Part shown: one piece after another, positions 6,238-11,290 of the stretch
Layout: the number at the start of each line of letters is the position of its first letter
Numbering within the stretch: position 1 is the first letter of the stretch
Translations under genes and position numbers: made by a program
Notes under the pieces: model-generated
What the model was told of the DNA's origin: nothing
Databases searched by the model: none
What the model saw: the letters and a program-made list of their open reading frames with translations, nothing else
Assembly: GCA_030017395.1 (NCBI GenBank)
Contig: JASEIZ010000048.1
Coordinates: forward strand, 1 to 11,290
DNA: 11,290 nucleotides
Source of the DNA: Desulfobacterales bacterium
Lineage (GTDB): Bacteria; Desulfobacterota; Desulfobacteria; Desulfobacterales; ETH-SRB1
Direction: 5' to 3'

Positions 6238-6735
6238 ATGCTGCACAAGGTGAGCATAGCCGGGCTGACCATGGATCCTACATCAAACACTCCGATTATT
6301 ATTTTAAAGTCAGAGGAAGATGGTCAGTCTATTCCAATATGGATTGGATTACTCGAAGCAACATCCATAGCTTCGAGCATGCAGAATATAAAGTTAGATC
6401 GTCCTATGACACACGATCTTTTCAAGAATTTTACCAGCATGCTTGATATTGATGTGTCAAAGGTTGAGGTATGTGATTTAAAGGATAATACCTTTTATGC
6501 CAGAATATATTTTATTTCCAAAGATAAAAATTTCAGCATGGATGCCCGTCCGAGCGATGCAATAGCCATTGCCCTGAAGTTTAGCGCTCCTATTTATATT
6601 GATGATGAAGTTATTGCTAAATCAAAACATGGAGATGTTAAAGCAGAAGCTGTGGACAAAAGCGAAGAAGGAAAAAAATGGGCGGAATATCTTGAACAAC
6701 TTTCTTCAGAAGATTTTGGAAAATATAAGGTGTAA
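6238..6735 (+). CDS. Bifunctional nuclease family protein (DUF151)
   Basis: This 165-residue protein belongs to the DUF151/bifunctional nuclease family, named after plant and bacterial proteins reported to cleave both RNA and DNA; its role in bacteria is poorly defined. Visible conserved parts are IPIWIGLLEATSIA (32-45), RPMTHDLFKN (55-64) and DARPSDAIAIALKFSAPIYI (102-121), the family signature. The C-terminal tail ends EYLEQLSSEDFGKYKV (150-165), a pattern seen in many deltaproteobacterial members. The ATG follows a strong AAAGGAGAAAA ribosome-binding site. It lies 28 bp after miaB on the same strand and is probably co-transcribed with it. Nothing appears truncated. A palindromic element begins 7 bp after the stop and probably ends the operon (inference). 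Confidence 0.92.
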   Translation: MLHKVSIAGLTMDPTSNTPIIILKSEEDGQSIPIWIGLLEATSIASSMQNIKLDRPMTHDLFKNFTSMLDIDVSKVEVCDLKDNTFYARIYFISKDKNFSMDARPSDAIAIALKFSAPIYIDDEVIAKSKHGDVKAEAVDKSEEGKKWAEYLEQLSSEDFGKYKV

Positions 6736-6741
6736 GGCAAC

Positions 6742-7020
6742 TATTCAGCCACAGATTCACACAGATAAACGCAGATAGTTTTAAAATACAAGAAAATCAT
6801 TGAACTAAAAGCAGTTTGTACACTTAACTCTGTACATGAAGCTCAATTAATTACTTGAAAGCCCGCCCGCCTCGCCTTAGCTCGCGATAGCGGGCAGGCA
6901 ACAAATATTGAAGTTGGCCTATTATTAAATTTTGGCAAAAGACCAGAATTTAAAAGATTTATAATATGATAATAAAATAAAAAATATCAGTGATGATTAG
7001 CGTAAATCTGTGGCTGAATA
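6742..7020. repeat. 279-bp element bounded by perfect 16-bp inverted repeats (MITE-like)
   Basis: TATTCAGCCACAGATT (6742-6757) and AATCTGTGGCTGAATA (7005-7020) are exact reverse complements and fill the gap between the DUF151 gene and the PHP gene. The interior is very AT-rich, has no plausible coding frame, and holds one GC-rich palindrome (6861-6900) and two TGTACA palindromes 14 bp apart (6817 and 6831). The arrangement resembles a non-autonomous transposable element carrying a nested REP-like sequence. No clear target-site duplication is seen (CAAC on the left, ATTA on the right). The arms could instead be two separate copies of a common repeat in opposite orientation. Confidence 0.6.
6861..6900. 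repeat. GC-rich REP-like palindrome
   Basis: GCCCGCCCGC (6861-6870) pairs with GCGGGCAGGC (6890-6899) with one mismatch, and TCGC (6872-6875) with GCGA (6883-6886) forms an inner stem. It is a sharp GC island in AT-rich DNA, typical of repetitive extragenic palindromes. No obvious T-tract follows, so a simple intrinsic terminator is not supported. It belongs to a different family from the repeats around recJ. Confidence 0.75.
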
Positions 7021-7059
7021 ATTACAGGGATTACTGAATTAAGAGGATATAAATAAATC

Positions 7060-7695
7060 ATGATTGATCTTCATACACATTCAATTTTTAGCGATGGGGC
7101 ATTGATCCCGTCCGAGCTTGTCAGGCGTGCTGAATTTGCAGGGCTAAAAGGAATCGGGATTACCGACCATGGTGATTTGTCCAATCTTGATTTTATAGTT
7201 CCCAGGATAGTCGCAATATCGGAAGAATTAAATAGAACAGTAAAGATAAAGGTCATCCCTGGCATAGAAATCACACATGTTCACCCTTCATTGATAGCGG
7301 ATAATGTCAGAAAAGCGCGTTCTCTTGGCGCCAAGATCATCATCGTTCATGGCGAAACAATTGTCGAACCGGTTGCCGCCGGCACCAACAGGGCTGCCCT
7401 GGAAGCAGATATCGACATACTTGCGCATCCGGGAATGATTAGCGAAGAAGAGGTTTTAACAGCAAAAGAAAACGGGATTTTTTTGGAGATATCGGCACGT
7501 AAGGGGCATTCTCTAACCAATGGACATGTTGCGAAGCTTGCCGGTAAAATTGGCGCAAAGCTTGTAATTAATAGCGACGCGCATGATCCCGGTGATTTGA
7601 TCGATAAAAGCATGGCGCAACGCATTGTTTGCGGCGCTGGTTTGACCGAGAACGACTTTGAAATGATGCAAGAAAACGCGTCATGTTTTCTATAA
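7060..7695 (+). CDS. PHP-domain phosphoesterase (histidinol-phosphatase-like)
   Basis: This 211-residue PHP-family protein has its trinuclear metal ligands in order: DLHTHSIFSDG (3-13; H5, H7, D12), TDH (35-37), PGIEITHVHP (67-76; E70, H73), VHGE (96-99), AHPG (122-125) and NSDAHDP (171-177; D173, H175). All expected metal ligands seem present, so it should be a metal-dependent phosphoesterase in the cytoplasm. The layout is closer to YcdX-like and histidinol-phosphatase-domain proteins than to the polymerase-associated PHP domain. The substrate cannot be told from sequence, and there are no histidine biosynthesis genes nearby. Upstream AAGAGG is about 13 nt from the ATG, rather far. It stands alone between the inverted-repeat element and the 165-bp leader region of fhs. 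Confidence 0.9.
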   Translation: MIDLHTHSIFSDGALIPSELVRRAEFAGLKGIGITDHGDLSNLDFIVPRIVAISEELNRTVKIKVIPGIEITHVHPSLIADNVRKARSLGAKIIIVHGETIVEPVAAGTNRAALEADIDILAHPGMISEEEVLTAKENGIFLEISARKGHSLTNGHVAKLAGKIGAKLVINSDAHDPGDLIDKSMAQRIVCGAGLTENDFEMMQENASCFL

Positions 7696-7860
7696 TTATC
7701 TATAGATAGTCTTGATAAAATCAAAATGCTCAATTTTGCGAATTAGTCTTATTGCGAGTCGCTTGCCTCTTGTAAATTCCGTTGACCATGTCAAAAAAGT
7801 CCGCCTGTTTTAAAGCAGAAAACCATACGAAACTGTCAAACTTGAGGAGGAATAATAGTT

Positions 7861-9618
7861 TTGGATCCGATTAAAAATAAGGACTTGGAGATTGCCCAGC
7901 ATGCTGAAAGAAACATGAAAACCGTGTATCAATTGGGCGAAAAACTCGGGCTGGAAAAAGAAGAGCTCCTTCCCCACGGCCATTATGTGGCAAAGGTTCA
8001 TGCTCAAAATATTTTAAAACGCCTTAAAAACAAGAAAGACGGCAAATATATCGATATAACCGCTATAACTCCTACACCGCTTGGGGAAGGCAAAACAACT
8101 TCAACCATAGGATTAATTCAAGGGTTGTGCAGGCGCGGTAAAAGTGTTTCCGGAGCAATCCGTCAAGCTTCCAGCGGACCCACAATGAATATTAAGGGGG
8201 GCGCGGCAGGCGGCGGTCTGGCTCAGTGCATCCCGTTTACTCCGTTTTCATTCGGTTTGACAGGAGATGTGAACGCCGTAATGAATGCGCATAATCTTGC
8301 TATGGTGGCATTAACGGCAAGGATGCAGCATGAAAACAATTATTCAGACGAGATACTGGCGGAAAAGAATCTAAAACGGCTCGATATCAATCCCAAAAAC
8401 ATCGAGATGGGATGGATTTTTGATTTTTGCGCTCAGTCGTTGCGCAATATTATTATCGGTCTTGGAGGGAAAATGGATGGTTTTCCCATGCAATCCAGAT
8501 TTGATATTGCTATGAGCTCTGAGATTATGGCTATTATGGCGATTGCAAGTGATCTGAAAGACATGCGTGAACGGATTGGGAAAATAGTGGTCGCATATAA
8601 CAAAAATGATGATCCAATTACCACTGCGGATCTTGAGGTTGACGGCGCTATGACAGCATGGATGGTTGAAGCCATTAATCCGAATCTTATTCAGACCATG
8701 GAAGGGCAGCCGGTTTTTGTCCACGCGGGACCTTTTGCAAATATTTCAATAGGTCAGTCGTCAATAATTGCAGACAAGGTAGGGTTGAAACTTGTCGACT
8801 ATCATGTTACTGAAAGCGGATTTGGGACAGACATAGGCTTTGAAAAATTTTGGAATTTAAAATGTCGCTATAGTGGATTAAAACCAGACTGTGCTGTGAT
8901 AGTTGCGACCATCAGAGCATTGAAATGCCATGGTGGAGGCCCTTCGTTGCCTCCGGGTAAACACGTGGATTCAGCCTATCTTGAAGAAAATGTTGAATGG
9001 GTGGAAAAGGGTTGCGAAAATCTTGTTCGTCATATTAAAATTGTTCAGGGTTCAGGAATAAATCCGGTTGTATGTATAAATGCTTTTCATACAGACACCA
9101 ATGATGAGATAGCTGTTGTGTACAGACTGGCAGAGGCTGCAGGCGCCCGTGTTGCTGTTTCCGAGCATTGGCTAAAGGGCGGTGAAGGAGCCATGGATTT
9201 TGCCGATGCAGTGATTGACGCGTGTGAGGACGAAAACGATTTTCATTTTCTTTATGATTTAACTGTTCCGCTGCGCGAACGGATTGAATTGATTGCAAAA
9301 CAGGTTTACGGCGCAGACGGTGTAAGTTATTCTCCTGAAGCTGAGGTCAAGGCAAAGAGAATAGAAAATGATACGGAATCGGCAAAAATGGGGACATGTA
9401 TAGTCAAAACACATCTCAGTCTTTCTCATGATCCGGATATTAAAGGTGTGCCTACAGGGTGGATACTTCCTATAAGGGACATTCTTGTTTATAAGGGTGC
9501 AGGGTTGATAGCGCCGGTGGCTGGAAGAATAAATCTTATGCCCGGCACTGCTTCTGATCCGGCTTACAGGCGTATTGATGTGGATGTAAAAACAGGAAAG
9601 GTAAAGGGCCTTTTTTAA
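7861..9618 (+). CDS. fhs: Formate-tetrahydrofolate ligase
   Basis: Fhs uses ATP to join formate to tetrahydrofolate, making 10-formyl-THF, the first methyl-branch step of the Wood-Ljungdahl pathway after formate (or, in reverse, the step that releases formate and ATP). The 585 residues match the family. The nucleotide loop is TPTPLGEGKTT (70-80; Walker A GEGKTT). RQASSGPTMNIKGGAAGGG (101-119) and PFTPFSFGLTGD (125-136) follow, and FGTDIGFEKFWNLKCR (321-336) is a diagnostic family segment. The start is TTG at 7861, chosen because GAGGAGGA lies about 10 nt upstream; the first ATG is at codon 19, too late for the family. A 13-bp gap separates it from folD, so the two form an operon. The upstream 165 bp hold two short TTGAY-N3-RTCAA palindromes but no clear promoter or riboswitch. 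Confidence 0.97.
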   Translation: MDPIKNKDLEIAQHAERNMKTVYQLGEKLGLEKEELLPHGHYVAKVHAQNILKRLKNKKDGKYIDITAITPTPLGEGKTTSTIGLIQGLCRRGKSVSGAIRQASSGPTMNIKGGAAGGGLAQCIPFTPFSFGLTGDVNAVMNAHNLAMVALTARMQHENNYSDEILAEKNLKRLDINPKNIEMGWIFDFCAQSLRNIIIGLGGKMDGFPMQSRFDIAMSSEIMAIMAIASDLKDMRERIGKIVVAYNKNDDPITTADLEVDGAMTAWMVEAINPNLIQTMEGQPVFVHAGPFANISIGQSSIIADKVGLKLVDYHVTESGFGTDIGFEKFWNLKCRYSGLKPDCAVIVATIRALKCHGGGPSLPPGKHVDSAYLEENVEWVEKGCENLVRHIKIVQGSGINPVVCINAFHTDTNDEIAVVYRLAEAAGARVAVSEHWLKGGEGAMDFADAVIDACEDENDFHFLYDLTVPLRERIELIAKQVYGADGVSYSPEAEVKAKRIENDTESAKMGTCIVKTHLSLSHDPDIKGVPTGWILPIRDILVYKGAGLIAPVAGRINLMPGTASDPAYRRIDVDVKTGKVKGLF

Positions 9619-9631
9619 GAGGTATTAAATA

Positions 9632-10534
9632 ATGTCTGCAAAAATTATCAGCGGGACCAAAATCGCAGAGCAGATCCGTAAGAATCTAAAGAAAGAAATA
9701 TCTGAATTAAAGAAAAAATACGGCTTAATCCCTGGTTTGGTTACAATTCTTGTTGGTGATGACCCGGCTTCACAGATATATGTTGGCCAAAAGCAAAAAG
9801 CATGCGAAAATTTGGGGATCTATTCAAGACGAATTGATTTGCCTCCGGAAACCACTGAGAACGTTATTTTGTCCTTAATAAGGGAGTTGAATAAGGATGC
9901 TAAGATTCACGGGATATTAGTCCAGCTTCCGCTTCCGAAACAGATCAATCAACAACGTGTTATTTACGCAATCGATCCTGATAAGGATGTAGATGGTTTT
10001 CACCCTGTAAATGTTGGGAAGATGGTTATCGGAGAAAAAAGTCTTTTGCCATGCACACCTCATGGCATACTGGAGCTTTTGGTTGGTTCCGGGATAAAGA
10101 CGGAAGGGGCGGAAGTTGTGATTGTGGGAAGGAGTAATATTGTCGGCAAGCCACTTTTCAATTTAATGATCCAAAAACGGCCTGCCGGCAATGCAACTGT
10201 AACTATATGTCATACAAAGACGAGAGATTTGTCTTTTCACACAAAGCGAGCCGATATTCTGATTGCAGCCATTGGACGGCCAAAAGCAATTACACGGGAT
10301 ATGGTTAAGGATGGGGTCGTTGTTATTGATGTTGGGGTAAACAGGATAGGAAAGACTCCTGAAGGAAAAGCGGTTTTGGCAGGTGATGTAGATTTTGAAG
10401 GAATAAAAGAAAAAGCTGCTGCGATAACCCCGGTGCCAGGCGGAGTAGGCCCGATGACGATTGTTATGCTTATGAAAAATACTGTGGAAGCAGCTAAAAG
10501 GATTGCTGATTGTCGATTGCTGATTGTCGATTGA
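9632..10534 (+). CDS. folD: Bifunctional methylene-THF dehydrogenase / methenyl-THF cyclohydrolase FolD
   Basis: FolD interconverts 10-formyl-THF, methenyl-THF and methylene-THF with NAD(P)(H), the steps after Fhs in the methyl branch. Conserved parts: VGDDPASQIYVGQKQKACE (41-59) with Y50 and catalytic K54, ILVQLPLP (95-102), DPDKDVDGFHP (115-125; D121), PCTPHGILELL (140-150), the dinucleotide loop VGRSNIVGKP (165-174), ADILIAAIGRP (207-217), and the signature TPVPGGVGPMT (266-276). The conserved family region ends near NTVEAAKR (283-290). The final ten residues, IADCRLLIVD, and the stop are encoded by the left arm of the repeat that follows, so the native C-terminus seems to have been replaced. 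At 300 residues it is slightly longer than the typical 280-290. AGAGGT precedes the ATG. Confidence 0.97.
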   Translation: MSAKIISGTKIAEQIRKNLKKEISELKKKYGLIPGLVTILVGDDPASQIYVGQKQKACENLGIYSRRIDLPPETTENVILSLIRELNKDAKIHGILVQLPLPKQINQQRVIYAIDPDKDVDGFHPVNVGKMVIGEKSLLPCTPHGILELLVGSGIKTEGAEVVIVGRSNIVGKPLFNLMIQKRPAGNATVTICHTKTRDLSFHTKRADILIAAIGRPKAITRDMVKDGVVVIDVGVNRIGKTPEGKAVLAGDVDFEGIKEKAAAITPVPGGVGPMTIVMLMKNTVEAAKRIADCRLLIVD

Positions 10535-10614
10535 AAAGATAGGGCACTTCGGTTCCTCAGCATAAACTTAGCGATTCCATCAATCAACAATCGACAATCA
10601 ACAATCGACAATCA
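10507..10614. repeat. Long stem-loop repeat between folD and acsD
   Basis: The left arm (10507-10533) and right arm (10588-10614) are each 27 bp and pair at 26 positions. Each arm holds two units of TGATTGTCGATTG. The loop is 54 nt and carries GATTCCATCAATCA (10573-10586), shared with 4795-4808. The left arm lies inside the folD reading frame and supplies its stop; the right arm ends 5 bp before the AAGGGGG ribosome-binding site of the next gene. In RNA it would form a long stem that could protect the folD 3' end or reduce read-through into acsD (inference). No T-tract follows, so it is not a classical terminator. Confidence 0.85.
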
Positions 10615-10631
10615 TAACAAGGGGGCATGAA

Positions 10632-11290
10632 TTGAAGATAGATATTCCAAAGGTTGCTTATACAGGAAAGATAAAAGAGATTACATTAGGAAAGGGCAAA
10701 AATAAAACAACTATCGGAGGGGAGTCATGTTATCCTTTTCATTTATTTGAAGGAACAATGCCAAATCCACCTAAAATAGCTATGGAGGTGTATGACAGTG
10801 CGCCCGAAGATTGGCCTGACAGCGCTATGGAACCGTTTGCCGATGTTTTGGACGATCCTGTGGCATGGGCCAGAAAATGCATCGATGTGTATGGGGCCGA
10901 AATGATTGCGCTTCAGATGGCGAGTACAGATCCGAACGGTAAAAATATACCTGCTGATAAGGCGGCGGCTATTGCAAAAAAAGTATCAGATGAAATAGAA
11001 GTACCGCTGATCATTTGGGGGTGTGAAAATGTAGATAAGGACACAGAGGTATTAAGAAGTATTTGCGAAATCTGTGAAGGCAGAGACTTGATAATCGGCC
11101 CTGTAGTTGAAGGCAATTATCGTGCGATCGGGGCAACAGCGATTGCATATAATCATACTGTTATTGCTTCCACACCAATTGATATAAATCTGGCAAAACA
11201 GCTTAATATTCTTTTAGGGAACTTAAATGTTCCTGATGACAAAATTATTATTGATCCATCAATAGGTCCTATAGGATACGGGCTTGAATA
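10632..11290 (+). CDS. acsD: CODH/acetyl-CoA synthase delta subunit (corrinoid iron-sulfur protein small subunit), runs off the right edge
   Basis: About 219 residues are present before the edge. Features of the AcsD/CdhD family include GGESCYPFHLFEG (29-41), PNPPKIAMEVYDS (44-56), PEDWPDSAMEPF, DDPVAWARKC, LQMASTDPNGK and DPSIGPIGYGLE at the edge. With its large-subunit partner, this TIM-barrel protein forms the corrinoid protein that moves the methyl group from methyl-THF to acetyl-CoA synthase. The start is TTG at 10632, 6 nt after AAGGGGG. The nearer-looking ATG at 10627 hits a stop after one codon, and no other start precedes the conserved region. Bacterial members run about 310-320 residues, so roughly two thirds is visible. 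Its place after fhs-folD fits a Wood-Ljungdahl cluster, with more CODH/ACS genes expected to the right. Confidence 0.92.
   Translation, partial: MKIDIPKVAYTGKIKEITLGKGKNKTTIGGESCYPFHLFEGTMPNPPKIAMEVYDSAPEDWPDSAMEPFADVLDDPVAWARKCIDVYGAEMIALQMASTDPNGKNIPADKAAAIAKKVSDEIEVPLIIWGCENVDKDTEVLRSICEICEGRDLIIGPVVEGNYRAIGATAIAYNHTVIASTPIDINLAKQLNILLGNLNVPDDKIIIDPSIGPIGYGLE

Noticed and set aside
6817..6836. Two TGTACA palindromes as an operator
   Set aside because: They are 6-bp motifs in AT-rich repeat DNA with no gene start nearby; likely chance.
7712..7724. FNR site ahead of fhs
   Set aside because: The half-sites are right but the spacer is 3 bp instead of 4, so it is reported only as a palindrome.
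7696..7860. Tetrahydrofolate or other riboswitch ahead of fhs
   Set aside because: I could not find a conserved aptamer-like arrangement or a terminator or anti-terminator pair, only short palindromes.
10507..10614. CRISPR-like array from repeated CAATCGACAATC units
   Set aside because: The units are directly adjacent and arranged as two inverted arms with no unique spacers, so this is a stem-loop repeat.
10627..10635. ATG at 10627 as the acsD start
   Set aside because: It meets TGA after one further codon. The TTG at 10632 in the correct frame has suitable spacing from AAGGGGG.
1..11290. New defence or other undescribed multi-gene system
   Set aside because: Nearly all genes are recognisable housekeeping or one-carbon genes. 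The HNH gene is YajD-like and has no partner genes suggesting a defence island.

Overview
The window looks like chromosomal DNA from a moderately AT-rich, anaerobic Desulfobacterota-type bacterium, probably a complete-oxidising sulfate reducer or a syntrophic relative. This placement is inferred. It rests on adjacent Wood-Ljungdahl genes (fhs, folD, and the start of an acsD/cdhD-type CODH/ACS delta subunit), an OFA-type carboxylate transporter remnant, a DUF4911 protein, and several families of short palindromic intergenic repeats. No single marker gene fixes the taxon.

Layout. Positions 1-375 hold the 5' end of an IS630-type transposase on the minus strand and its terminal region. The insertion sequence appears to have cut off the front of an OFA-family MFS transporter (376-1401). 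A YajD-type HNH nuclease gene follows 5 bp later (1407-1742). On the minus strand are a 52-residue lysine-rich small protein (1784-1942) and recJ (2115-3833). Two near-identical 55-bp palindromic repeats lie on either side of recJ. The upstream copy sits in the 5' part of the next plus-strand gene (DUF4911, about 4027-4311) and puts an in-frame TAG between an upstream ATG and the conserved domain. That gene overlaps a small exported protein gene (4308-4739), followed by miaB (4842-6209) and a bifunctional nuclease (DUF151) gene (6238-6735).

Positions 6736-7059 contain no gene. They hold a 279-bp segment bounded by perfect 16-bp inverted repeats, with a second GC-rich palindrome inside. A PHP-domain phosphoesterase gene (7060-7695) comes next.

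From 7861 the plus strand carries a one-carbon block. Fhs activates formate onto tetrahydrofolate. FolD converts formyl-THF through methenyl-THF to methylene-THF. The delta subunit (running off the right edge) belongs to the corrinoid iron-sulfur protein that carries the methyl group to acetyl-CoA synthase. Together these cover part of the methyl branch and the start of the carbonyl branch. A long stem-loop repeat separates folD from acsD and supplies the last ten residues and the stop codon of FolD.

I see no clearly new multi-gene system. The notable signals are the repeats and how they have altered gene ends and starts: the amber-interrupted DUF4911 5' end, the repeat-extended FolD tail, the inverted-repeat element at 6742-7020, and the hairpin over the transposase ribosome-binding site.
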